The notes beneath the pieces were generated by a model that was given only the letters and a program-made list of their open reading frames with translations, made no database searches and was not told where the DNA came from. From contig CM077820.1 of the NCBI GenBank assembly GCA_039720395.1, positions 50,893,666-50,957,665 of the forward strand: DNA of 64,000 nucleotides. The letters run 5' to 3'. The position numbers and the translations under genes were made by a program. Source of the DNA: Liquidambar formosana. Taxonomy: Eukaryota > Streptophyta > Magnoliopsida > Saxifragales > Altingiaceae. Below, in pieces: positions 33,925 through 45,571 of the stretch; position 1 is the first letter of the stretch; every line of letters begins with the position of its first letter.

Positions 33925-34420
33925 GTTAGCCTTCAAGTCTGATCAAGATCAAGATGTTTCAAGTCAATTAATTGTTCAATTTCTTGAGACATATATGTAT
34001 CAATTTCCCTATGTCTTCTGGAATTTCTTCAGTTCAATTCTCAATCAAATATAATTCCATAAGACATAAGATGTTGGAAAAAATCAGGTATGCTTATATC
34101 AACTTCAAAAGTGAATTCTACACCCATGAACAGGAGGTCGCAATTCTGTATTATAAATGGAGGTGGAAGATTATATTGGTCCGGCCGTTTTCATAGCATG
34201 AGGCCATGCCCAGCTCCTCCTCATAATCAACCTTCATAATAAAATAAACCATTCATTCTCCGTATGAAATTAGGCAAATTCAAGAGCTATGTCATGTATT
34301 TTGCATTCTTGTACGCTAAGTTTGCAAAATATTCTTGACCAATATGAGAAGCACTGCTTGGGGTCCCTCAGGAATATCGTAATATATAGCTTAAAATTAG
34401 AGGAAAAAGAACAACCCAAC
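33925..34420 (-). pseudogene. Decayed CNL relic
   Basis: DNA similarity to 4840-5360 and 12770-13390. Read on the - strand it is broken LRR and NB-ARC-end sequence (the region before and after the MHD motif). No kinase lies directly upstream here; the nearest is copy 5. Confidence 0.6.
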
Positions 34421-34539
34421 AGAGCAACAAATGGGGGAAATAATGACATGCTACTCTTCGTGTATAAAATTTTTAAATCCTTTACCTGTGAACAGGATGG
34501 ATAATCTCAAGATTAAATGAGTGATTTCCTGCTTACCTC

Positions 34540-34542
<3 letters not shown>

Positions 34543-34584
<42 letters not shown>

Positions 34585-34976
34585 TGTGGATACGAGTACG
34601 AATCCCCTCAGCTTGTCCTCCACGATTTCAGAATCGATACCTAATGCCGTTAACTGGAGTAGGACAGAGAGGCAAACCCCAGATGTGTGCACCAGCCCTA
34701 CAACACACACACCAGTAAGTCACGGACTTGTACAGCGGCGGAGATTCATACTCACACCCAGATCCAGGAATTGATTACCCGTCAATGGAGGTATGTCCTA
34801 CCAACCTTTACTGCACTTATTACGCCCGGAGGGCTGGCCACAAGGTTTGAACCCAAGACAAATGGCACCGGGTGGGGTGGGGCTTGGGTTAGGTGAGGGG
34901 TTCTACTCCCCTCCATGTGAACCACAAAAAAAAAAAAAAAAAAACCATGAGGCCATTTGAGCCACACCTCGTGGTT
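34543..34976 (-). mobile_element. tRNA-derived SINE, minus strand, with long A-tail
   Basis: It has a 40-base poly-T at its left end (A-tail on the - strand), a B-box (GGTTCAAACC, at 34844-34853) and an A-box (GTGGCTCAAATGG, about 34951-34965). It is flanked by CTTACCTCCAA at 34532-34542 and 34977-34987. A second poly-A/T tract (34924-34943) lies between the two boxes, an unusual place. It inserted into CNL-relic sequence. Confidence 0.75.
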
Positions 34977-35094
34977 CTTACCTCCAATTTCCCAAAGGGA
35001 ATTTCAATCGAAAGGTGAATACCCCAGCAAAGTAAGTCCGGAAACTCGTTAGGTACAACTAATATTTCATAACTTAATATATGAGGAAAACAAA

Positions 35095-35159
35095 TCTATT
35101 ATATATATACTAAAACGGAGGAATTGTCCTCCTGTAGCTGCCACGCGTCAGCTTTTATG

Positions 35160-35192
<33 letters not shown>

Positions 35193-36635
35193 TTTTTTTT
35201 TAAATCACATGTTCAATAGTGATTTTTTTTATTAAAAATTACCTTTTGGTGATCCTTTTATAACTTAATACCAATAAAGGATGTAACCTGTCAACTTGCT
35301 ACAACTTAACTATATACATGCGTGAAATGATTACTAATTTATTTTTTTCGTATTACATTGAAAGTTGATTACTAAAACGTAATTTTTTCAAAAAGATACT
35401 TTTAGTGACTTTTGAGGAAATTGCTTTTTCAGTAACCACTTTCCATTTTAATACTATACAAAAGTTTTTTGAGGAAAAACTTTTTTTTGGTGTTCACTAC
35501 TCTTTTTCATGTAAGTAAATTGTCGTATGGTATTCATCATATATCTCTTTGTTTTTATGTGAGAGAATTGAAAAACCTATACTATACAATATTCATCCCA
35601 AACTTTGTAAACTATCATATTTATTCGTTTTCTTTATACCTATTCATCTTCTCTTAAAAAAATTGAACGTATAAAATTATAAATAGTCATAATAAGAAAG
35701 AGAGATAGATAGAGGAAAAAATGATTAAAAAAAAAAAAAACGACATGTCGAAATCTTCAAATTCTGTCGATCTGTCTTTGACGAAAAAAAAAATTTATTT
35801 TAATCAAATTCTTCAGATGGTCTATTATCTAAAATTGAAAAGATCTATATGTTCTCTTATCTTCTTTTTATTCCCTCTTTGCTCCACCCATTCTCTCTCT
35901 CTCTCTCTCTAAACTTTTCTTTCTCCCTCTCTCACTTCCCAACTTAATAGCAAACAAAAGAAATTGGTAGTCATTTTAAAACATGTATACAAATTTGTAG
36001 AAAGTTGATTGATAATATCCTTAACATGTGCCCTTAAGTTATAATTAAAAAGATAATCATTATATGGAAACGGTGAAAATGTATAGAAAATGGTGCAAAT
36101 TACTTACAAAATTATAAAAGTGCTTAAAAAATTGTGCAAATACATTTTTACCAAATAAGGGATATCTCAAACCGTTAAGCCTAAACTAATCCCACATGAT
36201 GCACAAACCATTCGCAAGTCTATGCATTCGATAATGAGGGAACGAAGACATGAACTCAAAACTTGATTCCTGAGCCGTGATTCTTTGCCATCTAAACTAT
36301 CATTACGAGTGTGTATTATATATCTATATATAAGATGATGATCGGGTAAGCATGTGCTGATATAAATTATATCAACACCCGCATTGGGGGTTGTATCTCA
36401 TGCATTAATGGGTTAAGGAATACATTGCGCCAATGTAAGGGGTACAACCCCCAATGCATGATATTGATATAACTTATATCAACACGTACTGACAACCTCT
36501 AATGCATGATACTGATATAACGTATATCAACACGTACTAACCTGATCAGTGCTATATATATATATATAGAATATTTATTTTTTATAATATTTATTTTTAC
36601 AAACTTCCCCGTGCAACGCACGGGTTATAAACTAG
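35095..36635 (+). mobile_element. Non-autonomous Helitron, 1.54 kb
   Basis: 5' end TCTATTATATATATACTAAAAC, preceded by A. The 3' end is a perfect hairpin, CCCGTGCAACGCACGGG, then TTATAAA and CTAG (36632-36635) followed by T. These are textbook Helitron ends. The interior has poly-T (35161-35190) and CT microsatellites and a nested foldback element. No Rep/helicase is encoded. Confidence 0.87.
36339..36548. repeat. Foldback element nested in the Helitron
   Basis: Outer arms TGATCGGGTAAGCATGTGCT / AG.ACGTACTAACCTGATCA, plus inner arms around GATATAA...TTATATC and CATTGGGGGTTGT / ACAACCCCCAATG. The whole can fold on itself. Likely a MITE. Confidence 0.6.
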
Positions 36636-36659
36636 TATTGAAAAGAACAACCCCCTACT

Positions 36660-38254
36660 TACAGTTGTAGACATTGACGACGTCCTACTCTTCATGTAAC
36701 CAAAAAAGAAAAATGGAAAAATGTTTGTTCCTATGTTATCTTTTGTTAATGATGGATAATAGGACAACTACTCAACAAGGCAAGTCTTATGACAAAATGA
36801 GTGATCTGCATACATTCAGAAAGAAATTTCAGTTGAAAAAAATGATATCCCCAGCAACAGAGCCAATGAAAAGAAACTAAGCAAACAAAAACTAACAAGA
36901 TTGGCAAGGAAAAGAAACTAAGTAGAAAATTCTTTCAAGGTAGATGCACTCAATAAGATAAACAAATTTTTGTGCCTTTAAAACCAAATACATATCCCTT
37001 TATCCTTTTGAAGAAAAAAAATACATGCTACTTCAGTTTCAAACCACAGAAAATATACACAAAAGATGACCGAAACTACTCATGGCTAGTTTCCCATCTT
37101 GTTGATGTGTCACCAGTTTACATTGATTCATCAGGAAGTATGTGACATGTCGGGCTTGCCATGTGTCATCTTAATTGAATTGCTTATGAAGCTTAGTCCA
37201 TCTGCCATATTAGTAGCAGAATGTTAAGTTGCTTGTCTCGGCTCACATGACCATTTTTCCCTCCAGCTTGAGATTTGCTACTCTAGTTGGAACATAGTGT
37301 CCAATTCCCACTGCATAATTTATTAGGCCAAAAAGGAAATGAACAAATGACGCGATGGAGTTTTGAGAAGAGAAAAATTATAAATAAATCAAAGAAGAGC
37401 AAAACTTCACGAGTAAAATATAATCTAGTTCAGCAATTAGAGTCTCATTTTGATGCTACTTCAAGGAAAAATGACTTGCCACCTTGGAGCACATATCTTC
37501 TCCGACAACCTTTTCATTTCTTCTCTGCAGTTTTCATAGTAGAGTGAGCCAATTTAGTCATAACTTTAGGTTGCTATTCCTAAGAAATGCAAAGGCTCAT
37601 CTTGTCAGCAACACAAAGTTCTAATTCGTATTACTAAAATTGCAGAAGAAAAGGGTTAGTTGCATAGGACAATTGCCTTATTTTGGGAATCTTCTCATCA
37701 AGAAAGAAGGGGGAAAAAGAATGAAAGCAGAACATGTGCTTGAGATAATAAAGTGCTAATGAATGCTCACCAAGTATATTTTGATCAGAGAAGAGAATGT
37801 ATAGCAAAGCATTATAACTATTCTAATCAAGCTCATTTATGCTTATTCAACTTTCTTGTTTTTGCCCATAGAATGATTGGGGGATGATTCAACATTATTT
37901 GGAAGCCTTAAGAAAGGTTTCTGTCATTGGCTCATAGAAAGGAGGTTCTGTGATTAGTTTTTGCAATTCTCACAATTAGGGACTGACACAATGATACTTT
38001 TGAATAAATTAATTAATTCTAGACATTGGAGATACAGTCACGTTGCACAGTCTGAACAGAAATTTAAAAAACACAAGAAAAAAGAGTAATTAAATAGTAT
38101 ATATTATCTAGGTTTTAGATGGAATTAAAAAGCAAAGGCACCACATCATTGTATGAAGTTACTAATCAATTGAGCAACATCATAAAGATATAGTAGAAGA
38201 GGTTACCTTCATATGTTGAAGAAATTTGATCGTGGATCAGCAGCAGCAGAGAAG
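36660..38254 (-). other. Conserved 3'-flanking block of CNL B
   Basis: Matches 54818-56185 closely and the flanks of the other CNLs more distantly. On the - strand the stop is followed within 60 bases by CATATGAAG|GTAACC, a plausible 3'-UTR intron donor, and CTGCAG/CTGTAG acceptor-like sites follow in related positions. No coding sequence is recognised. Confidence 0.6.
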
Positions 38255-41050
38255 TCACTGTTCAAATTCGATGTTTGGGATGTGAGATATCTTGGCCCAG
38301 TCCTCTCCTGTCTGCTCTTGGCAACGTTGCTTTAAAATAGGACACAATTTGATTACCAATTTCTCTAGTGGCATTGTCTGAAGGTGGTGCGGTAGTGCCT
38401 TTAGTTTGGGGCAATACTCAATTTTCAAGGAACGAAGGCATGGCATTATTGTAACATCTTCTTCTCTTCTCCTTGTGACCACGGTATCCCAGTGTTTCCA
38501 CCCATTCATTCTGTAAAAAGTGAGTTGCTTCAACATTGGGAATGCAGTTATTACTGATGCATCTGTTTCTTCATCTTCATCTGTTGTGTCGTCATCAATC
38601 CCAAATCCCAAAAATTCAGCACCCACTTTTTTCACTCTATCCATATACTTCAGTTCAAGAGATTCAAGGAATGGCAGTTTCCCCAAAGGAGGCAAATGTG
38701 CACAGTTGCGACAAAAGTAGAGTAGTAGCTTTCTCAGGTTGGTTAACGACATCATCCAACTGGGCATTAAGGTTCCTCTGAAGTAGCGTATCTCTAAAAA
38801 TTCCAAGTTTGGATGTGGTTGTAAGACTTCAATTACACCATCACTCTTCCCTTTTATTCCGACCGGAGAGAACTCAAGACACAAACCAACGAGGTGTTTC
38901 TTACTCTTCAATTCTGCTTTCCTAGCCTCATTCTCCTTTGTCATATTTGCCAACCCTCTTATCCTTAGACGCCCCTGAAGATTGTTCAAGTTCTCCAGAT
39001 CTCCAAGCTTAAATGCCTCTCTGTCATCATCACAGCCTTTTACAAAGAATTCGCGTAGTGTCTGAAGAGAGCTTAATCTCCCAATTCCTTTTGGCAAGAA
39101 CCCTATTTTGTAAGTCCAAGAAATTTCAAAATGTATCAAATTAATTAGTTTTCCCATCCCTTTAGGAAGTTCCTCGAGACACCAGCAGAAAGTAAGATCC
39201 AGAGTCTGCAAATTACATAAATCACACACTTCTTCAAGCAACTTTTCAAACCCATTATTGGATAAGTTGAGGAATCTCAGATGTATCAATTTCCCTATCT
39301 CCGTCGGAAGTTCATTAATTAAGTTCTTACTCAAATCTAAAGCCCGAAGACATTTCAAATGATGGAATAAATCAGATAGGGCATTACCAATTCCTGTGGT
39401 GACTTTAAGCAAAACAAAGAGGGTGTGTAGATTTCCTTTACTGTAAATTGAGACAGAAAAAGAAGCATTCGTAGAAAGTATTACAGTTGAATGACGCCCC
39501 TTTCTGTTAGATGAACTTGGCTTCTCTCTTTCATCAACCTCCGTCATAAAATATTCATTCTTTGTAAGATATTGGGCAAAGTCATGTACAATGTCATGCA
39601 TCTTGCAACTTCTAATGCTACCATCCTCCTCGTCTTTCTCAAGATCTTGAAAGAACGACCGCATAACTAAGTTTTCAAAGTACTCTAGACCAATTGTTTC
39701 CATCTCTGTACTTCTCCTTGAGCTAAGATAGCCTTGTGACATCCAAAGCTGAATCAGCTTATCTGTAACTATCACATGATCTTTTGGAAAGATGGCACAG
39801 TATGAGAAGCACCGTTTCAGTGACGATGGCAAATCATAATAGCTCAAGAGTAGGGGAGGAAAAAGGCCTTTTTCGACCTCTTCCAACTCCCATAGTTCAC
39901 TATCCAGAACATTCTGCCAATCTTGTTTTGTTTTCTTGAAGCGCATGAGGCTCCCTAGAGTCTTTGCAGTGAGAGGCAAGCCCTTGCACTTGTCTGCTAT
40001 TTTCTTACCAATCTCTTCCAATTTCAAACGGTCCTCTCTACTTCTTCCAAAAAATGCTATCTGGCTAAACAAGGACTGACACACCACCTTCGACAATTCC
40101 TCCAAGGGGTGCATGTAGGTGGCACCCATCATCTTCGCCACTCTCTCATCCCGTGTGGTCACCAAAATTCCACTTCCTTGAGCACCATTCTTGAGAGAAT
40201 GTATCAATGGTTCCAACTTCTCGTTGCCTTTTGCCCATACATCATCTAGGACAACAAGGAATTTCTTCCCCGAAATAGATTTTTCAATTCGTTCAAGCAG
40301 AGTCTGTAACTCAAACAGATTTTGGGCATTATCTTCAAGAGCCTCAACAATCGTTTTGGCAATCCTAATTTCATCAAAAGGATCCGATACACACACCCAA
40401 ATTCTTTTGTCGAAATGGGCCTTCACGTCATCGTCGTTGTAGGCTAGTTGGGAGAGAGTTGTCTTGCCGATCCCCCCCATTCCAACAATAGAGATGATAT
40501 GGAGGCCCCCTTCTTCTTGACTACCCCCACTCAACAACTTGGTCACTATCGTTTTCTTGTCCTGATCACGACCATACACCTTCGATACATCGACAAAAGA
40601 GGTAGTTCTTGGTCTCTCAGGTTCATCAATGTTTGTAGTTGATTTGAAATTGTACCTCTCTTTCTCAGAGGCAATCGCATCAACTCTTTGATTTAATTTT
40701 TTAATCTTAACAGCAATGTCATGACGAAGAACGACTCGACTGAGAGGGGTGGGGATGTAGGAGCTTACCTTGTCAATTTGCAATTTGAGAATCGCAGTGC
40801 TCCAGTCATCCAACACATCGTCGATGTCGTAGGAGATGTCTCTCAGCTTTTCTAGCCAGACTTTGACCACTTCCTCCGTTACTTGTCTTCTCTCTGCATC
40901 GTCAAGTACAGCTTTGATGGCTTGGAGGTTACTCGTGAGCTTTTCAACTTCTTTCTCAACACCCACAACCAGTCTCACTTCTTGTTGTGCCTCTTGTACA
41001 ACGATGGATACCAACTGCCCCAAAACCTTGGAAACAAGTGCAATAGCCAT
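38255..41050 (-). CDS. CNL B: intact coiled-coil NB-ARC LRR resistance protein (RGA type)
   Basis: Intracellular immune receptor, 931 residues, one uninterrupted frame. The start is set at 41050 (MAIALVS) because CNL A starts there, CNL C lacks the upstream ATG, and the context is strong (A at -3, G at +4). An in-frame ATG at 41080 would add 10 residues. Coiled coil 1-135 with DDVLDDW; VYGRD about 158-162; P-loop GMGGIGKTT 190-198; kinase 2 LVVLDDVW 265-272; [15 protein letters not shown] 292-301; GLPL 357-360; RNBS-D CFSYCAIFPKD 414-424; MHD 484-486; then LRRs to about 910 and a TGEDWAKISHIPN end. All nucleotide-binding motifs are intact, so it is probably functional. No integrated decoy domain is seen. 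Confidence 0.95.
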   Translation of the reverse strand: MAIALVSKVLGQLVSIVVQEAQQEVRLVVGVEKEVEKLTSNLQAIKAVLDDAERRQVTEEVVKVWLEKLRDISYDIDDVLDDWSTAILKLQIDKVSSYIPTPLSRVVLRHDIAVKIKKLNQRVDAIASEKERYNFKSTTNIDEPERPRTTSFVDVSKVYGRDQDKKTIVTKLLSGGSQEEGGLHIISIVGMGGIGKTTLSQLAYNDDDVKAHFDKRIWVCVSDPFDEIRIAKTIVEALEDNAQNLFELQTLLERIEKSISGKKFLVVLDDVWAKGNEKLEPLIHSLKNGAQGSGILVTTRDERVAKMMGATYMHPLEELSKVVCQSLFSQIAFFGRSREDRLKLEEIGKKIADKCKGLPLTAKTLGSLMRFKKTKQDWQNVLDSELWELEEVEKGLFPPLLLSYYDLPSSLKRCFSYCAIFPKDHVIVTDKLIQLWMSQGYLSSRRSTEMETIGLEYFENLVMRSFFQDLEKDEEDGSIRSCKMHDIVHDFAQYLTKNEYFMTEVDEREKPSSSNRKGRHSTVILSTNASFSVSIYSKGNLHTLFVLLKVTTGIGNALSDLFHHLKCLRALDLSKNLINELPTEIGKLIHLRFLNLSNNGFEKLLEEVCDLCNLQTLDLTFCWCLEELPKGMGKLINLIHFEISWTYKIGFLPKGIGRLSSLQTLREFFVKGCDDDREAFKLGDLENLNNLQGRLRIRGLANMTKENEARKAELKSKKHLVGLCLEFSPVGIKGKSDGVIEVLQPHPNLEFLEIRYFRGTLMPSWMMSLTNLRKLLLYFCRNCAHLPPLGKLPFLESLELKYMDRVKKVGAEFLGFGIDDDTTDEDEETDASVITAFPMLKQLTFYRMNGWKHWDTVVTRRREEDVTIMPCLRSLKIEYCPKLKALPHHLQTMPLEKLVIKLCPILKQRCQEQTGEDWAKISHIPNIEFEQ

Positions 41051-41080
41051 GCTCTGAGATGCTAGGTTATTGATTACCAT

Positions 41081-41614
41081 AAGGAGAAATAAATGGAGGT
41101 GATGGTAATTGATTGACGATGGGGAAATAAATAGGATGGGAGGTGCAGGTTGCTAATATTATACTCGTTCCAAGTTCCAAGTTCCAAGTTTTATTATATT
41201 TTTAGACTTCGTCTGGGTTTGAGTGAATGGAATTGAAATGGAAATGGGTCATTTCATTTTCACTATTTGGTTAGAAGCAGAGGAATGGGAAACATTAGGT
41301 AGAATTCATTTTTTATTTTTTATGATTTCATTCCTTTAAGGTTGAGAATAGAAATTTTTTTGGTTAGGAGAGAATGCCTATTCCCCCTCCTTAGAGGAAA
41401 TAGTCTCCCATAAAAAAATGATCATTTCATTTTTTTTAAACCGATACCAAACACAGGGTTTGATAGTCTTTTGGTCAGAAGTTGACAATTAAAATTCTTT
41501 GTATGGTATTAGTTTGGAAAGCACTCAACAAAGTGAAATCTTAAGTGTAACTGTATGTGATATGACCACGTGATATTACGAGTCAATGGGAGTGGAGCAA
41601 ATTGAGAATGTCAA
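41081..41614. other. Upstream region of CNL B
   Basis: Closely matches 58134-58688 upstream of CNL C. It should hold the CNL B promoter, reading leftward. No gene is seen. Confidence 0.5.
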
Positions 41615-41622
41615 CAAAGAAG

Positions 41623-43839
41623 TAGGGGTGTTCATGGTTTACGTTAAAACCAAGAACCAAACCAAACTTATCCAAATAAAAGAGAACCAAACCAAACCAA
41701 ACCAAACCAAACCCAGTTGGGTTTGGTTTGGTTTGGTTTTGATTCCAATTTTAGAAAACCCAATTAAATTAGTTTAGTTTTGGTTTTCATTTTAAAAAAA
41801 CCAACCAAACCAAAAAAATTGAAAATTTTTTTTATAGATATATATAATTATAATGATGTATTATATATTAAAGTTTAGTTTGTGTAGACATCCCATTTTG
41901 TCCCTACATTTTGATGGTGAGTTCCCGATGATGAGGTCTATGATGTTTATTGTCAATTTGGGTCTATTTTCTGCGAACAAAGCAAGCAAGTGGAATGGTA
42001 GGTGGATGTGGGGAAGCGTAAAAAAAAAGTGGGGAAAGTAATCTCCTATAAAGAGAGAAGTGGGATGGTAGGTGGATGTGGGGGAAGTGTAAAAAAGTGG
42101 GGGAAAGTAATCTTCCGTATGAAAAAAAAAGGAAGTGGGATGTTAGGTGAAAGAAATAGAGAAGAGGATGGCCAGCTTTCCATCAGAGTTGAGAGGTTGT
42201 CAGGGATAGTTTTCTGTGAGGGAAATAATCATCTGGCAGGCACTACGCCTCGTTTATAATGAAGAAGGGAGTGAGGAGTGAGTTCAGGGGTGACGATCCT
42301 ACACGAAGATGTTTTCCTATAAATAGAGGGAGCTATTAGAAGGCTGGAGAGGGGGGAGAAAAAGAAAGGATTCCTATATTGAGAGGGCATTATATTGAAT
42401 GGAGAAGGAATGGTGAGAGAAAGAGTAGTGAGAAGATAATAGAGAGTCAATCAGTGAGGAAAGGGAAAAGCTTGCCTAACTCAAAGGAAGAGACACCGCC
42501 AAGTTGGCAGTAGACCTGAGGGACAATCTAAACATCAACCTGCTTTATTTGCAAGAGGTATAAGCATATATTTTTTATATAGAATTGTATAAGCTGTTTA
42601 GATAGTAATTTTGTTACATATAAAATTTGTTCAGACTAACCTCTTTGCAGGAAAGTCGGTTTAATCATGGGGAAGATAAAATAGTGAAGTCATGTGTACG
42701 CATGTTTACGCCATGCGTGCGCATGACAAATCATGTGTACACATATTTATAGTGTGCATACGCATGATCATCCTATTTTCCGGATTCTTGCTATTTTTAT
42801 TGGTATAATCATTACTCCTTCATTACTTTCTTTTTTCATCATTATTTTCATTACTTTTCCCCCTATTACTATTCATGTAATTATTATATTATGTTACAAG
42901 AATATGCACGTATCATTATATTCTAACTTTTGTTCATTCCATACTTACTTCATGTTTCACATGCCATTACTATTCATGTAATTATTATATTATGTTACAA
43001 GAATCTGCACGTATCATTATATTTTAACTTTTGTTCATTCCATACTTATTTCATGTTTCACATGCCATGTTTGTATATATATAATATATTCTTTTATTGT
43101 TTTATGTTAGTAGTATGGCATCCGTGTGTGTTTTGCATGATGTAAAGTAATTTGGATTAAATTAAAATACTAAATATGGTTAATGAATACACAATGAGGA
43201 CCGGTTTATTACCGGGCATTGTTGAGTGCCTAACACCTTCCCAACATGTACTTTAGCTCCGAACCTTTCTCTGGTGAACAAAATTGGTCCTGGACCCTTC
43301 CAGGTGGCGACTCTTATTCCTATGTTAATCCCTTGGGTTAGCACCACCATCAGAAGTAAAGAGCAGGTAAAACACCAGGTAAAAGAGGAAAGGGTGAGCG
43401 TGTGGCGAAAAAGGTGCGCTCACAGTTTGTAAATTTTCTATTCAAATAAGGGTAAAAAGGTAAAATAGGTAATACCGTATTAGAAATACAAAACCTACTA
43501 AGTTAATAGTCAAACTAAAGTTTACTACTTTGCTCCCCAACTCTTGCTCTATGTTTCCATTTTGATACAATGTTTAATGTGTTTTTTTAGTTGCTAATGT
43601 AATGTTTTTATTAAAACTATTTTTATTTAGAGTTTGGATTGTCATTTTTTCCATTTTGTTAGGGGTAAACAATTATCCATGATGATTTGTTGTTACTTGA
43701 TAGGATAAAACCAAAACTGAGCTGAACCAAACCGAAATAGTTTTATTTGATTTTTTTATAATATGGTTTGGTAAAAAAAAACCGAAATATTATGATTTGG
43801 TTTGAAATCTACCCTAAAACTGAACCACGAATACTCCTA
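41623..43839. mobile_element. hAT-type non-autonomous element, carrying a solo LTR
   Basis: Ends TAGGGGTGTTCATGGTTTA and (inverted) TAGGAGTATTCGTGGTTCA, flanked by a perfect 8-bp duplication CAAAGAAG (41615-41622, 43840-43847), as in hAT transposons. Subterminal arrays of AACCAAACC / GGTTTGGTT form a long hairpin. Without the nested LTR it is about 670 bp and has no transposase. The same insertion, with the same duplication, lies beside CNL C. Confidence 0.88.
41883..43424. mobile_element. Solo LTR, 1.54 kb, Gypsy-like
   Basis: Starts TGTAGACATCCC and ends GGTGCGCTCACA, flanked by GTTTG on both sides (41878-41882, 43425-43429). The ends and the AGGTGGCGACTC motif near 43301 resemble Tat/Athila-type Gypsy LTRs. 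The empty site is preserved in the duplicate at 59399-59403. Inside are tandem duplications of about 69 bp (near 42000-42115) and 107 bp (42861-43074). Confidence 0.88.
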
Positions 43840-43847
43840 CAAAGAAG

Positions 43848-44960
43848 TAACTTGACATTTCCACTTTACTCCACTTCCATTACTTTTAGTATATAAATCA
43901 ACTGTATTATAATTATATATACTTTTATCTCCAACAGGCTGAGGCGAAACGCATAGAGGGTTGGTGTGACATTTCTACCTTTCTCTACTACCATTGACTT
44001 ATGAATTTCTTTAATCTATTCTTTGTGGTGGAGGATGGTGTTGGGAATCTTGGCAGCCTGGCCCATTTTGTTCGAGCACGATAAATCGAAGAAAGGAAAG
44101 GAAGCACCACAATGGAGATGATTTTGAGGAGATTGTCAATGTCATGTGGCCATGAATTTTGGAGTTGTAGGGGGAGGTACAAGGATTCGGTGGTGTGCTG
44201 AGCTCACCTTTGTCGTTCAATGAGATTTTAGACTATCGTAATTAAAAGATAAAAAATTACTATTGAAATAATCAAAATGATTTCAATGACAACTTTTGAT
44301 CTTTCAATCTTGACCGTTCAAAATCTCATCCAATAACCGAGGTAAGCTCAACAAGTTGCTGAATCTTTTCCCCTCATCACCCAATCCAAACTTGGGAGGG
44401 AGGTAGAGGAATGGTAATTAGGACATTTTATGAATATAACAAAGTCACGTGCTAAGGACTTTCTCCATGTAATTTTGCTAAAGACAAGTAACAATGGAGT
44501 TAATTGTTAAGGGTTTTCTTAACATGTACCTTTAGGTTACAATTAATGATCTAATCATTACATCAGAAATTATGAAAATACATTGTAAATGATGAAAGCT
44601 GCTTAAAAAACTATGAAAATACATTTTTTTTCATATAATAATTGAATTATTAATTATAGTTATTAAAAAAGAGGAATGCTATCATCAACCACAATGATGG
44701 GATATTTGCACATTAATTGGTGCGGGCATGACATACGCATGTGAGTCCCATAGAGCGTGTCACACACGCATCAACCACCTAGTGCGACCCAGCCTCCACG
44801 GCTGACGCTAGCTAGCATTCCCCTGTTAAGTAAACCCAATTGTTAAATGTATATACTTCTAGACTGGATACTGCAATTTCATATTTTTCAAGGGATTATG
44901 TACAAATAAGTCAAACTTCTTCCATTTTAACAAAAATAAAAATAACAAAAAATCTCTCCC
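43848..44960. other. Distal flank of the CNL B segment
   Basis: 43848-44420 matches 63441-64000, the continuation of the segmental duplication. 44420-44960 is AT-rich. No coding sequence is supported; short - strand open frames (43988-44220) recur in the duplicate but have no known domain. Confidence 0.5.
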
Positions 44961-45313
44961 TGTTGTAAAACCAAGAATTTAGAACAAGTTATGAGGAGAA
45001 TAAAATTTCTCATTCATCTTCTTTCTCTTCTTTCTCTCCAAATACACATTTCTTCATTCTCTCCAAAATATACATTTCTCCATTCTCTCCAAAATATACA
45101 TATCACTCTTCTTTCTCTCCTTCCCCTTTGATCTTAGTTTGAATTAGGTCCACATGATGGGATTACCTAACCCACTTATGAAGTGGTGTTCCCATTATCA
45201 CAAAGTGGAGGGGATTACCTAACCCACTTATGAAGTGGTGTTCCCATTATCACAAAGTGGAGGGGGTGTGGACATCCACTCAATTGTCCACTCAATGTTG
45301 AATATTCATAACA
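44961..45313 (-). repeat. 3' LTR of the Copia element
   Basis: 353 bp with TG/CA ends. It contains an internal tandem duplication of about 52 bp (GATTACCTAACCCACTTATG...), also present in the other LTR. Confidence 0.9.
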
Positions 45314-45571
45314 CTTCCCCTTGGATGTCCACCACACTAAGATAATGTGCCTCGTTAAAACCTTACTAGAAAAACCCAGTGGGAAAAAACTAGTGAAGGA
45401 AAAAGAGTACAACATTTTTGTAAATCTTAGAGTGGTGTTGGACGCACTAAAGAAACTGCCTCATTAAAACCTTGTCAGGAAAACCCAATGGGACAAAACC
45501 TAGGCGAAGGAAAAAGAGTACAGCGTGCATATGTCCAAAAATGAATACTCCCCCTGATAAGAAGATAAGTA

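Noticed and set aside
34513..34896. Poly-Phe and poly-Lys open frames
   Set aside because: Translations of homopolymer tracts in a SINE.
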